Positions 11,317 to 20,215 of a DNA stretch of 64,000 bases are shown here, piece after piece. Position 1 is the first letter of the stretch. Every line of letters begins with the position of its first letter. This stretch comes from Thermococcus sp. (GTDB taxonomy: Archaea; Methanobacteriota_B; Thermococci; Thermococcales; Thermococcaceae), in assembly GCF_026988555.1 (NCBI RefSeq), contig NZ_JALSLB010000062.1, positions 1-64,000 of the forward strand. Reading direction: 5' to 3'. A program made the translations under genes and the position numbers. The notes below the pieces were generated by a model. It did no database searches. It was not told the origin of the DNA and saw only the letters and a list, made by a program, of their open reading frames with translations.

Positions 11317-11359
11317 CGCTAAAACCCCCAGAAGAGAGAATTAAAAGGAAGGAAGGCCT

Positions 11360-13150
11360 TCAGAGGCCAGCGAGGTACTGCATAAGGGCCTTGGCGGCGA
11401 CCATGGTCTCGTTCCTGGTGGCACCAGCAACTATGACAACGTCGTAGTTGCCGATGGCTCCCTGGATGTACTCAACGTTGCCGGGGCTGTGGTACCAGTC
11501 AACCGTGCTCTTGTTCTCTTCGACGAGATACTTGGTGACGCTGTTGGCAACTGGACCACCGACGAGGATGAGGTTGCTTCCCGGGTCGTTGAGGTTGACC
11601 TGGTAGTCCATGATGGTTATCGGCTCGGTGACCGGCTTGATGATGGTGGTGTTGGCGTATATTCCCTCAACGGCGTAGTCACTGTCCGGCAGGGTGCCCC
11701 CGACCTTGAGCTCCTTCTCGATGACCTGTCCCTGCTTCTCCTTGAGGCAGATGTAGGCGTAGGCAACGACGTAGTTGGTATCGGTTATGTTGCCATCACC
11801 GTTAATGTCGTAGCCGACGTCCTTCTCGTTGAGGGTCTTCATCTCGAACCTGTACATGAGGTTGTACTTGCCGAAGACGTCGAGCGGGTTGCCCTTAAGG
11901 ACGTCCTTGTTGGTGAGGGTGACGTTTGTTATGTAGGTGCCGTCGGTGTGGATGGTCATCTCCCAGTCCTTACCGTCGTAGCTGAGGACCTTACCGCTTG
12001 AGTACTCCTCCTTGTTGACGGTGGCCTTTATGCTGGCTATGAGGTGTCCGTCGATACCGACGAATGTGTCGAGCAGTTCGAGGACGACTGAACCGTCACC
12101 GAAGACGTCCACTGGCTGGTTCTCCTGGAGGATTATCTGGTCGCTTGACTGGCCGGTGACCGCGTTCTTGACGGTCACGAGTGCCCTCTGGTCGATTATG
12201 CTTATGTCAAGGACGGTAACAACCCAGTTGGTCCCCTGGATGGTCTGGGGCTGGCCGACCTGATACCAGGCGGTACCCTTGTCGAGACCGGCGGTGAAGG
12301 TGTCGTTTCCAACGCTGAGGACGTAGAACGTCTGGCCGAGGACGGTAAAGCTCTCACCGGCCTTAACTCCGTCGCTGTAAGTGCTGACTATGCTTCCGCC
12401 GTTTGCGGCAACGTTTTCGGCGTCACCGATGTAGTAGTTGGTGACGTTCTGGTAAGCCGCGGGGACTCCCCACTCGGGGTAGGCGTTCCTGGTCTGTTCG
12501 GTTGTGGTGACACTGTAGTTGTAGAGTTTGTAGTCGATGAATATGGTGGCGTTTCCGGGGGTTATCTCTATCTGAGCGCTCTGAGGTGGCATGCTCTTGT
12601 CCCAGTTGCTCGGGTTGGTTGAGACGAGCTGAAGGTTCTTGAAGGTGATGTGCCAGTCAACGAGCTGCTCGTTGCCGATGCTGTCCTTGTCCTGTATGGT
12701 GGTGGTCACCATGCTGTTAGCCGACCAGTCGGCGTAGGTGGCGTTGTACCCACCGGCGCCGTTGTACCAGTAGTCACCTGGAAGCTCGCTGTACTTGGTC
12801 GCCCAAGCGGTCTGGTTCCTTATGGTGGTGTAGTTGTAAGCGTAAATGGTCCACATGGCCGCGGTGGCCGGAGGTATCTCCTCCTTGACCTTGACGTAGG
12901 CGTTCTGGGCCTCAACCTGCTGGGTGGTGTAGAGAAGGCTTCCAAGGGCAACGGCTATGTCAGCGGCACTGGCAACATCCATAGCTGCGGCGTTGCTTCC
13001 CACGACGATTTTAACGTTCGGGGTTCCATCTGCGTTAACGAAAAAGCTCTTCGGTATCTGCGGGACTGTCGGCTGAGCGCTGGCAAAGCCGACGGTTGCT
13101 CCAACCATGGCGGCTCCAACTGCAAGGGCCGCGATCTTCTTTATCTTCAT
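11360..13150 (-). CDS. S-layer protein
   Basis: 596-residue major surface protein of the Thermococcus type. It has a Sec signal peptide (MKIKKIAALAVGAAMVGATV, cleavage near GFASA-Q), a long beta-rich acidic exterior with many NxT/NxS sequons, and a conserved C-terminus with YDVVIVAGATRNETMVAAKAL. The ATG at 13150 is supported by the signal peptide and by GGAGGTG just upstream; the frame extends to 13186 without such support. Its promoter is very strong and its codon choice is highly biased, as expected for an abundant protein. Parts of the segment AADIAVALGSLLYTTQ resemble other archaeal S-layer N-domains. Confidence 0.93.
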   Translation of the reverse strand: MKIKKIAALAVGAAMVGATVGFASAQPTVPQIPKSFFVNADGTPNVKIVVGSNAAAMDVASAADIAVALGSLLYTTQQVEAQNAYVKVKEEIPPATAAMWTIYAYNYTTIRNQTAWATKYSELPGDYWYNGAGGYNATYADWSANSMVTTTIQDKDSIGNEQLVDWHITFKNLQLVSTNPSNWDKSMPPQSAQIEITPGNATIFIDYKLYNYSVTTTEQTRNAYPEWGVPAAYQNVTNYYIGDAENVAANGGSIVSTYSDGVKAGESFTVLGQTFYVLSVGNDTFTAGLDKGTAWYQVGQPQTIQGTNWVVTVLDISIIDQRALVTVKNAVTGQSSDQIILQENQPVDVFGDGSVVLELLDTFVGIDGHLIASIKATVNKEEYSSGKVLSYDGKDWEMTIHTDGTYITNVTLTNKDVLKGNPLDVFGKYNLMYRFEMKTLNEKDVGYDINGDGNITDTNYVVAYAYICLKEKQGQVIEKELKVGGTLPDSDYAVEGIYANTTIIKPVTEPITIMDYQVNLNDPGSNLILVGGPVANSVTKYLVEENKSTVDWYHSPGNVEYIQGAIGNYDVVIVAGATRNETMVAAKALMQYLAGL

Positions 13151-13228
13151 TTTCCAAACACCTCCATGTTTGGGTTTACACCCCAAGGTGGTCTAATATA
13201 TGCTGTCAATGGCATTCTTGCCGTTAAG

Positions 13229-13246
13229 GGTATATATACTTTTCGC
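13229..13246 (-). promoter_or_regulatory. Strong S-layer promoter
   Basis: Read on the minus strand, gcgaaaagtatatatacc combines a purine-rich BRE with a full TATA box. It lies about 80 nt upstream of the S-layer ATG, giving a leader of about 50 nt. The spacer between 13250 and 13349 holds no other gene. Confidence 0.75.
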
Positions 13247-13348
13247 TTTCAGACCCTTTCTAAAGCAAAAATAAGCACGATTATTGCCGTAAAAATAAAA
13301 GGGAGCTTAATTAAATGACTACAGGTCATTCGCCTTTTGCCGATAATA

Positions 13349-14185
13349 TCATGGATTCAGCTTGAACTCTGTGTTCTTCCTCTCCTTAAGCTGCCGCTGT
13401 ATCGGTCTCGTGAGAAGCTCGTTGACGAAGCTGGAGAGGTCAGTTAGGGTGTTCTGAGCCTCATTGGCTAGTATATCCACGACCTCCGGTTCGAGTATGG
13501 ATATCGCAACCGGGGCGTACTTGGCCGTCAGCTGGAACAGGGTCTCCAGGGAAGACACGAGTTCCGCGGCCAGCAGTCCTTTGAATCGGCCCTCCTCCAT
13601 CTCTCCCTGCACCACGAGCTTGTTCACCCTGCAACCTTCGACATCAAAGGCCTTTGCCATCGTGGTCTCAATGGCCCCCTGGCTTTCTCCGAAGACCTCT
13701 ATGACGAAGCGGTAGAGGATGCCCCGATCTCCCAGGATAAACTCCTCTATCTCCTCCCTTTCGTACCCTATACGGGGTGCGGGGACGTCTTCCAGTTTGG
13801 GATAGACCGCGAGCCCTCCGAACTCCTTCATCAGTTTTCCCATTACAAGTGACACATCCCCGAGGATCTTCATGAGCTCCTTGGACTCCAGCTCTATCTT
13901 CCCTGGCCCGAGGACTTCAACCATGGCAGGCGAGTACTTCAGGGCCAGCTGAACTACCCTGCCAAAATCCCCCTTAAGACCGGCCTCTATAACGCCGGAG
14001 TACTTTAGAACATCTTCCTCATTTGATTCGATGATGTCCTCCACCATAACGTACTTGATCTCCACGTCTTTCTCCCTTTTTAGCTCTTCGGCGGTCTCTT
14101 TCATGGCGTTTTCTAAAGCTTTCTTCTCGTTGCTCAAGCCTTCGATATAGAATACAACCTCCACTTCCGGCAATTTCACCACCAT
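13349..14185 (-). CDS. Uncharacterised conserved protein after an AmrS-like gene
   Basis: 278 mostly helical, acidic residues with no signal peptide or membrane segment. Two parts look related: ALKYSPAMVEVLGPGKIELESKEL and TAKYAPVAISILEPEVVDIL have similar spacing, suggesting an internal duplication of about 110 residues. The start ATG overlaps the last 10 nt of the preceding AmrS-like gene, so the two are tightly coupled. I do not recognise a family. The coupling suggests a substrate or partner of the radical SAM enzyme, which is only inference from position. Confidence 0.85.
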   Translation of the reverse strand: MVVKLPEVEVVFYIEGLSNEKKALENAMKETAEELKREKDVEIKYVMVEDIIESNEEDVLKYSGVIEAGLKGDFGRVVQLALKYSPAMVEVLGPGKIELESKELMKILGDVSLVMGKLMKEFGGLAVYPKLEDVPAPRIGYEREEIEEFILGDRGILYRFVIEVFGESQGAIETTMAKAFDVEGCRVNKLVVQGEMEEGRFKGLLAAELVSSLETLFQLTAKYAPVAISILEPEVVDILANEAQNTLTDLSSFVNELLTRPIQRQLKERKNTEFKLNP

Positions 14186-15222
14186 ATCCAGTTATACTGC
14201 TTTTTGGTGTACATTCCAACCACGGGGACCGGTTCTCCACAGTATTCACACTTTCCATCCTTCACCCGGTACTCAACGACCTCAAATCCCCTACGAACTA
14301 TTAAAGGTTTCCCACACTTTGGACAATACGTGTTCTCCCCCGGATGCCCCGGCACGTTTCCAACGTAGACGAACTTTAGGCCCTCCTCTCTGGCGATCCG
14401 GTAGGCCATCTCCACGCTTTCGATTGATGTGGGGGGAAGGCTCGTCAGCTGGTAGTTGGGGAAAAAACGGGAGAAATGAACGGGGGTATCCTCTCCAAGC
14501 GCTTCAAAGACCCAGCGGGCGAAGCTTCTTATCTCTTCCGGTTCATCGTTGAGGGTTGGGATTATGAGGTACGTCAGTTCTACATGTATTCCGAATTCGT
14601 TTTTGGCTATCTCCGCCGTCCTCCTGCTGGGTTTCCCGCTTGGAACGCCCGCTATCTTCATGTAGAACCTGTCATCAAACGCCTTAATGTCGATGTTCAT
14701 GGCGTCCAGGTAGGGTGCCAGCTCTCTGAGGGGCTCTTCGTTTATATACCCGTTGGTTATCATGAGGTTGTACAACCCTTTCTCTCTGGCCAGCTTTGCG
14801 GTTTCCAGTATAAACTCATACCATATTACAGGTTCGTTGTACGTGTACGCGATGCTCTCGCAGCCGGATCGTTTTGCAATGGCCACCACCGCCTCAGGAG
14901 TCGCGTCGTGGAGGTGGGGGAAGTTCTCATCCGTTTGACTTATCTCCCAGTTCTGGCAGTGCTTGCAGTGCATGTTGCATCCAACTGTTGACACGGATAA
15001 CGCGCATGACCCGGGCCAGAAATGGAACAGGGGCTTTTTCTCCACTGGGTCGGCGGCCAGGGATGATACCTTACCGTAGTTAAGAGCGTACAGCCTTCCG
15101 TTTATATTTTTTCTCACTCTGCATGAACCGCGTTTTCCCTCGTTGATCATGCAGTTCAGGGGACACAGTTTGCACCTCACCTTCCCGTCCCCAAGCGGTT
15201 CCCAGTACATGGCCTCCCTCAT
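14176..15222 (-). CDS. amrS: AmrS-like radical SAM protein (AmmeMemoRadiSam system)
   Basis: 348 residues. An N-terminal cysteine cluster (C17, C20, C24, C34) precedes the radical SAM motif GCNMHCKHC (C82, C86, C89; CX3CX2C). Core motifs YTYNEPVIWYEF and ITNGYINEEPL follow, and the C-terminus has CPKCG and CEYCG pairs that could hold another metal. This architecture matches the AmmeMemoRadiSam family related to PflA (COG1180); the reaction is unknown. The usual partners MEMO and AMMECR1 are not in this window. It starts 33 nt after the deacetylase stop and overlaps the next gene by 10 nt. Confidence 0.9.
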   Translation of the reverse strand: MREAMYWEPLGDGKVRCKLCPLNCMINEGKRGSCRVRKNINGRLYALNYGKVSSLAADPVEKKPLFHFWPGSCALSVSTVGCNMHCKHCQNWEISQTDENFPHLHDATPEAVVAIAKRSGCESIAYTYNEPVIWYEFILETAKLAREKGLYNLMITNGYINEEPLRELAPYLDAMNIDIKAFDDRFYMKIAGVPSGKPSRRTAEIAKNEFGIHVELTYLIIPTLNDEPEEIRSFARWVFEALGEDTPVHFSRFFPNYQLTSLPPTSIESVEMAYRIAREEGLKFVYVGNVPGHPGENTYCPKCGKPLIVRRGFEVVEYRVKDGKCEYCGEPVPVVGMYTKKQYNWIWW

Positions 15223-15255
15223 TCAGACCACCGAAAGAATATCACCTTTGGGGGT

Positions 15256-15969
15256 TTAAGGTTTGGGGTTGATTGACAAGAGCTCCCGCAGGGTTACGAA
15301 CTTGGCACCGGAGTTCATTTGATAGTCTATGAGTCTTCCCAGTTTTTCAAGGGCACCCTCACCCGTGCCAAACCAGCAGTCGGGTCTAAGTCGTTTTGGC
15401 ATCTCAACGAACTCCCAGGGGTGGAAGATGTAAACGATCGGGCTTTCAAATTTTCCGTGGAACCTCTCCTGTAACCTCCAGGGAAGACGGGTGACTATTG
15501 ATGTGGTCGTTGCCGGCACCTCCAGGACCCCATTTATCCACGTCACACCGTTCTTCCACCCTTTGTGGCGGGCTTTTGTCGAGTCGACTTCAAAACCCAG
15601 CTCGTGGAGTATGGGATAGTAACCGTCCGGAAATTGAAAGTTTGGTGCCCTGAATGAGACCACGTTCCCAAAGTGCTCCAGTATTACCTTTGCCTCCTTC
15701 AACCTCCTCTTCACTTCCTGGGCATCCATCCTGTCGAACCTCTCGTGCTCAAGTCCGTGGCATCCAAGTTCATGCTTCTTGCCCGCCCTTCTGGCGAGTT
15801 CTGGGAATTCCCCAGCCATCCTGCCGGTGAATAAGAAGGTTCCCTTGACTCCCTTCTCCTCAAGCAGGTCCATGACCCTGGGAAGACCCTCCTTCATGCC
15901 CACTCTGGTGTGGGCGAAGGGAGGACAGTCGTGTTCAACATCAAAAGTCAGGGCCACCAATTTTGTCAT
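15256..15969 (-). CDS. Polysaccharide deacetylase family protein (NodB-like)
   Basis: 237 residues with the NodB carbohydrate esterase motifs: TFDVEHD for the catalytic base and first metal ligand, GCHGLEH giving the HxxxH metal pair, RAPNFQF, and the C-terminal FHPWEF. It has no signal peptide, so it likely acts on a cytoplasmic lipid-linked sugar or nucleotide sugar. The start overlaps the end of the glycosyltransferase gene by 29 nt, implying one transcript. With the upstream glycosyltransferase and flippase-like genes it suggests a small glycolipid pathway; the substrate cannot be told from sequence. Confidence 0.9.
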   Translation of the reverse strand: MTKLVALTFDVEHDCPPFAHTRVGMKEGLPRVMDLLEEKGVKGTFLFTGRMAGEFPELARRAGKKHELGCHGLEHERFDRMDAQEVKRRLKEAKVILEHFGNVVSFRAPNFQFPDGYYPILHELGFEVDSTKARHKGWKNGVTWINGVLEVPATTTSIVTRLPWRLQERFHGKFESPIVYIFHPWEFVEMPKRLRPDCWFGTGEGALEKLGRLIDYQMNSGAKFVTLRELLSINPKP

Positions 15970-17107
15970 CGTTGGACACCCCGTTAAGTACTTCTACGTA
16001 AGCTGACTCGATCTTCTTTGCTATTATCCTCCAGTCGTAGAGCTTCTCCACGCGCCGCCTTCCCAGCTTTCCAAGTTTGCCGGCCAGATTCTGGTTGTTC
16101 AGGAGGAGGTTTACGGCATCCGCCAGCTCATCGGCGTTGCCTGGTGTGACCACTATACCGCAACCGTCGATTATCTCAGGTATGCCTCCAGCGCTGGTTC
16201 CTACAACGGGTACCCCGCTGGCCATCGCCTCCAGAAGGACTATTCCAAAGGCCTCGCTGAGACTGGGGAGTACGAAGACGTCGCTGGCCCCGTACAGTCC
16301 GGGGAGCCGGGAGTATTCAACGTGTCCCATGAACCTGATCTTATCCAGTATCCCAAGGTGTCTCGCCTTTTCCCTCAGTAAGGGAAGGGTACTTCCGTTA
16401 CCTACGATAACAAGGTTCCCGTCTATGTTTCTCATCGCTGATATGAGGACTCCGATACCTTTCCTTGGTTCTATCCTCCCCACGTACAGGATCAGTGGGC
16501 CCTCAATACCCAGTTCGTTCTTTAGAGATTCCCTGTCCCAGTCGTTCCTAAACCTCTCAAGACTTATACCGTTGTAGATTATGTCAACGGGGACGTCCGT
16601 GAACTTTTTTATGAACTCCTTTGATGCCTTGCTGACGGCGATTATCCTGTGGGGGTTTTTGAGGTAGTACTTAAAATACGGGAACGCCCCCTTTGCGAGC
16701 ATCTTCAGTGTCTTGGAGTTCTCAAAGTTTACGCTGTGCGTCGTTAGAAGCGCCCCCTTCCCGGCCTTCCTGGCGGAGGAGACCGCCTTTAACGCGAGCG
16801 GTGTGAACGCATGTTGGCCGTGCACAACATCGTATTTCTCAAGTATTGGCCGCAGATTGTGTGCGTTTCTAGCGAACACCGTCATGTTTATCCCGACGCC
16901 TTCCATAACGTGGCCCGGAACCTTCACCAGTCCAACGCCTTCCCCCTTGAGCTCGTCCTCCTTCCCGGTCTTCAAGTCGTTCGTTATTATATCAACCTCA
17001 TGTCCCCTTCTGCTGAGGTGAATCGCAAGGTCGTGCATGTGAACTGCAACGCCACCGACCTTGGGGTAGTACCAGTCCGACACTAACGCGATCTTAAGGC
17101 TCTCCAT
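15941..17107 (-). CDS. GT4 family glycosyltransferase
   Basis: 388 residues with the GT-B fold of family 4. The N-domain has ALVSDWYYPKVGGVAVHMHDLA and HGQHAFTPLALKA, and the C-domain has YVGRIEPRKGIGVLI and the EX7E element SEAFGIVLLEAMASG. It transfers a sugar from a nucleotide or lipid donor at the cytoplasmic face and resembles PIG-A-like and mannosyltransferase members. It overlaps the flippase-like gene upstream by 25 nt and the deacetylase downstream by 29 nt. The acceptor is unknown; a surface glycolipid is likely from context. Confidence 0.92.
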   Translation of the reverse strand: MESLKIALVSDWYYPKVGGVAVHMHDLAIHLSRRGHEVDIITNDLKTGKEDELKGEGVGLVKVPGHVMEGVGINMTVFARNAHNLRPILEKYDVVHGQHAFTPLALKAVSSARKAGKGALLTTHSVNFENSKTLKMLAKGAFPYFKYYLKNPHRIIAVSKASKEFIKKFTDVPVDIIYNGISLERFRNDWDRESLKNELGIEGPLILYVGRIEPRKGIGVLISAMRNIDGNLVIVGNGSTLPLLREKARHLGILDKIRFMGHVEYSRLPGLYGASDVFVLPSLSEAFGIVLLEAMASGVPVVGTSAGGIPEIIDGCGIVVTPGNADELADAVNLLLNNQNLAGKLGKLGRRRVEKLYDWRIIAKKIESAYVEVLNGVSNDDKIGGPDF

Positions 17108-17961
17108 ACTTCCCTTCCTCCGGATGTGAGGAGCACTATTATCCCTGGTACACTGCCGAGCACATAGGAGATAAACCTTTCGAGTACAACCACCGAGACG
17201 GCTATTGTGGGGGAGAGTCCCACATACGTAAAGGCACCCACAAGGCCCCCCTCAACAACTCCGATTCCACCCGGTGTAAAGGCCGCAATCCCAAGGATCA
17301 GGTTGACGACTGAGATGAACACGATGACTATGAGGGATATGTGAAGACCAAACGCAAGGGTTATGAGTTTCAACCGAGCAACGTCGAGAATCCATACCGC
17401 CGAGCTCATAGCTATTCCTATGAGGTTGACACTGTGGGCGTTTCTGAGGGCCAGTATGCGCTCTCTGTCACCCTCTGACACCTTGACCCTGAAAATCCTC
17501 AGGGTGATCTCTATGAACCTCTCCCATTTTACCCATATGAACACCACGGTGATTCCGAGTATCAACCCCAAAAGGGCCTGGGTTGACGTGAAGTAGAGTA
17601 TGCCAATGGCCGTCATAAACATTACCGGAACAGACTCAAGGATCCTCTCGTAGAGTACCGTAACGGCGGAGATGCCCATCGGAACGTTGCTTCTCTTCGA
17701 GACCCACAGCATCCTCAGAAACTCCCCACCGCCCCTGCTCATAGGGGTTACGTTGTTCATGAACAGCCCTGCGAGGTTGGCCTGAAACAGTTCGCCAAGA
17801 GGTACCTCCATCCCCACCCCGCGCAGTATGTACTTCCATCGAACCGAGAACAGGAAAACGCTTACGTAGTAGGTTGCCAGGGCTATGGCGAAATATTCCG
17901 GATCGGCACCTTTAATCCCCTGAATCCCCCGTGTTATTATCATACCTATACCACTGAACAT
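17083..17961 (-). CDS. Flippase-like integral membrane protein (UPF0104 / COG0392)
   Basis: 292 residues with about seven transmembrane segments and the family signature NVTPMSRGGGEFLRML followed by FTPGGIGVVEGGLVGAF. The family includes the lysylphosphatidylglycerol synthase membrane domain and predicted glycolipid flippases. The protein starts directly at what is usually the second helix, and an in-frame stop lies 24 nt upstream of the ATG, so it appears to lack the usual first helix. A TATA box 27 nt upstream of the ATG and the absence of a ribosome site indicate a leaderless mRNA. It heads the flippase, GT4, deacetylase gene set. Confidence 0.87.
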   Translation of the reverse strand: MFSGIGMIITRGIQGIKGADPEYFAIALATYYVSVFLFSVRWKYILRGVGMEVPLGELFQANLAGLFMNNVTPMSRGGGEFLRMLWVSKRSNVPMGISAVTVLYERILESVPVMFMTAIGILYFTSTQALLGLILGITVVFIWVKWERFIEITLRIFRVKVSEGDRERILALRNAHSVNLIGIAMSSAVWILDVARLKLITLAFGLHISLIVIVFISVVNLILGIAAFTPGGIGVVEGGLVGAFTYVGLSPTIAVSVVVLERFISYVLGSVPGIIVLLTSGGREVWRALRSR

Positions 17962-17983
17962 ACGGAGGATGTTATCAGTTCGC

Positions 17984-17993
17984 AGTTATAAAC
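17984..17993 (-). promoter_or_regulatory. TATA box giving a leaderless mRNA
   Basis: Minus-strand gtttataact lies 27 nt upstream of the flippase-like ATG at 17961. This places the transcription start on or next to the start codon. Confidence 0.55.
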
Positions 17994-18018
17994 ATTGCTG
18001 CTGGTGATGTGTACGTGG

Positions 18019-18939
18019 TTATACCGTATGGTTCCATCCCCTGGCAGGCATGGGGGTTCCATCAAGGTAAACTCCTCTGCCCGCCCCGGCTTTGCCTATC
18101 ACATTGAACTCAAACCCTACATCGTCTTTTCTATCCGGTGGAATCGTAAAGAGCAGTTCAAACTCCTCCCCGCTTGAGATGGCCAGTTCGACCGGGTCCC
18201 TTCCAAGGGCTTCGGCTACTTCAAATACCTCCTCGTATATCGGGAGCGCTCCCGAGTGAACGTCTATTCTTACCCCGCTCATTTTGGAGAGGATATTGAG
18301 TTCCTTTGAGAGGCCGTCGCTTATATCTATCGCAGCGTTTGCGACATCCTTTAGGACCATGCCTTCGCGAACTCTCGCAGTTGGTTCAAGGAACTTCTGG
18401 TAGAGTACTTTTCTTGTTCTTGGAGATACGTTGAGCTTCTCCTTCCACACCAGTAAACCTGAGAGGGAGCGGCCTATATCCCCAGTAACACATACTAGGT
18501 CGCCAGGTTTAACGTTTGAGCGGGTTAATAGCCTGTTAGTGGTCCCCAGGGCTATTCCATCGATTATCAAGTCTGCCGCTTCGTTCGTGTCTGCGCTTAA
18601 AACCGGAACTCCATAAAACTCAAGCCCCCTACCCAGTCCCCGTGCAATGCCGTCGAGGTAGTCCACTTCGATGCCTTTCGGGAGCCCTATGGAGAACAGA
18701 AAACCTAAAGGCCGTGCTCCCATCGCCGCCACATCGCTCACGTTCATCGTCACCGCTTTAAAACCCACCTGCTCAGGGGTCATGACATCCGGGACGTCGG
18801 TTTCTCTCACGAGCATGTCGTTGGTGACCACGAGCCATTCATCGCCGAACCTCACGGCCCCGGCATCGTCACCCAGCGGGAGGTCTCCACTCCTCCCCAG
18901 GTACTTGAGGAAGATGGAGATGATCTCAGATTCGTGCAT
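18019..18939 (-). CDS. thiL: Thiamine-monophosphate kinase
   Basis: ThiL phosphorylates thiamine monophosphate to the active diphosphate cofactor. The 306-residue protein shows the PurM/AIRS-like family motifs: SGDLPLGDDAGAV for nucleotide and metal binding, TNDMLVRETDVP, the MNVSDVAAMGARPLGF segment, the glycine-rich GDLVCVTGDIG loop, and IDISDGLSKEL. It overlaps the end of the PHP phosphoesterase gene by 14 nt, so it is the last gene of a ClC, PHP, thiL operon. Confidence 0.96.
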   Translation of the reverse strand: MHESEIISIFLKYLGRSGDLPLGDDAGAVRFGDEWLVVTNDMLVRETDVPDVMTPEQVGFKAVTMNVSDVAAMGARPLGFLFSIGLPKGIEVDYLDGIARGLGRGLEFYGVPVLSADTNEAADLIIDGIALGTTNRLLTRSNVKPGDLVCVTGDIGRSLSGLLVWKEKLNVSPRTRKVLYQKFLEPTARVREGMVLKDVANAAIDISDGLSKELNILSKMSGVRIDVHSGALPIYEEVFEVAEALGRDPVELAISSGEEFELLFTIPPDRKDDVGFEFNVIGKAGAGRGVYLDGTPMPARGWNHTV

Positions 18940-20206
18940 CGTTGGAACCTCCGAAGAACTCCGTGATACTCATCTGCTTTGGCCTTCTGCCATCGTTATC
19001 ACCCGTTTCAACCTCAACATTCTCAAGTTCGTCCACCCCCGCGTTTTTGATCTCCTCCGGGAGCTTTATCTCACCGTACTTTCCTCCCCCTCCCGGGATG
19101 ACGACGAGCTTTCCTGTGCGGTACGCCCAAACTGCCTTTGCAACATCCTCATGAACCCTGGCTAGCTCTTCAACAGGGACATCAACAAGAACCCTTATCT
19201 CGCTCCTGAACTCCCTCAAAAAGCGCTCCCAGATGACCCTTACCGCCTTTGTCTCGACTCCTTTCCCCACCACCATTGCGATTATCTCCGCCAGGGGAGC
19301 CAGGTGGAGGTAGGGTGGCCTGTCATTTGGCCTCTCACCGGTATCGGCCAGCTCCAGAATTCTGTCTCTCACGCCCTTCTTTATTCTCCCCCCGCACCTC
19401 GGGCACTTCCAGTGGAATGCCTTTGCTTCCCCCAGCGAGTACTGGGCATAGCAGCGGGAGCACGCCGTCATATGGTACTTTCCGAGCCGGGGATCAAGAC
19501 CCGCGTTAAGCACGACCCTCTTTCCCCCCCGTCGGAGTATGGCTTTTCTGACCTCCTCAAAAGTTACCTCCCCTATATCAAAACGGTTGAACTCGCGTCC
19601 GAGACGATGTGGCATCGGTGAATGGGCGTCGGAGTTGCTGAGGTACGTAATGCTGTGATGGGCCTTTATTCGGTCGGCCATTTCGCTGTCGGCGGAGAGT
19701 CCAAGCTCCAGGAAATGGACTTTGGCACCCTGATACGCTTCATTCAGGCTGTTGTGTTCCTTATACAGGCTCGTCCAAGGAGTGAATGCGTGGGCTGGTC
19801 CGATCAAAACCCCTAGGTCATTCGAAAGGTCCGCTATCTCGGCAGCGGAGAGGGTCAGATGTGGTCGTCCCTCTGTTTCGATGTTTGAGGAGTACCGTTT
19901 GAGGGCTCCACGTATCTCATGAACAGTCTCCAAGTTCGGAAATATCAGAACGTGGTGAACCCTCCTTGAGTCTTCCACCTCAGCCGTCAGCAGGAACCGT
20001 ATGCCCCCCCTTTCATAGGTTCCTTCATCGATTTTTTTTGTGTATTTAAGCAACTCCCCTTCCCATTTCGGGTTCAGTATATCTCCCGTACCGACCATCT
20101 TGAGTCCCTTGAACAGCGCGTTTTGGGCGAGGTTGGGTACAGTCATGGCCTTTGAGACGGCTTTAGAGTAGTGTGAGTGGATGTGGAGGTCAGCGTCAAC
20201 GAGCAT
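18926..20206 (-). CDS. PHP-domain phosphoesterase with zinc ribbon and C-terminal PIP-box (COG1379 / TIGR00375)
   Basis: 426 residues. The N-terminal PHP domain starts with DADLHIHSHYSKA and has further metal-ligand segments GTGDIL, GPAHAFTP and LSNSDAHSP. A zinc ribbon follows near residues 255-285 (CSRCYAQ and CPRCGG), then a helical region. The end carries QMSITEFF (residues 411-418), an exact match to the PCNA-interacting PIP-box pattern QxxIxxFF, followed by eight residues. The family is uncharacterised; PHP domains hydrolyse phosphoesters, as in polymerase proofreading. The PIP-box points to DNA replication or repair. It lies 9 nt after the ClC stop. Confidence 0.92.
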   Translation of the reverse strand: MLVDADLHIHSHYSKAVSKAMTVPNLAQNALFKGLKMVGTGDILNPKWEGELLKYTKKIDEGTYERGGIRFLLTAEVEDSRRVHHVLIFPNLETVHEIRGALKRYSSNIETEGRPHLTLSAAEIADLSNDLGVLIGPAHAFTPWTSLYKEHNSLNEAYQGAKVHFLELGLSADSEMADRIKAHHSITYLSNSDAHSPMPHRLGREFNRFDIGEVTFEEVRKAILRRGGKRVVLNAGLDPRLGKYHMTACSRCYAQYSLGEAKAFHWKCPRCGGRIKKGVRDRILELADTGERPNDRPPYLHLAPLAEIIAMVVGKGVETKAVRVIWERFLREFRSEIRVLVDVPVEELARVHEDVAKAVWAYRTGKLVVIPGGGGKYGEIKLPEEIKNAGVDELENVEVETGDNDGRRPKQMSITEFFGGSNDARI

Positions 20207-20215
20207 GGTATCACC

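Noticed and set aside
11489-12001. 170-codon plus-strand frame opposite the S-layer gene
   Set aside because: Val/Leu/Asp-rich antisense reading of a strongly codon-biased gene; no promoter or start signal.
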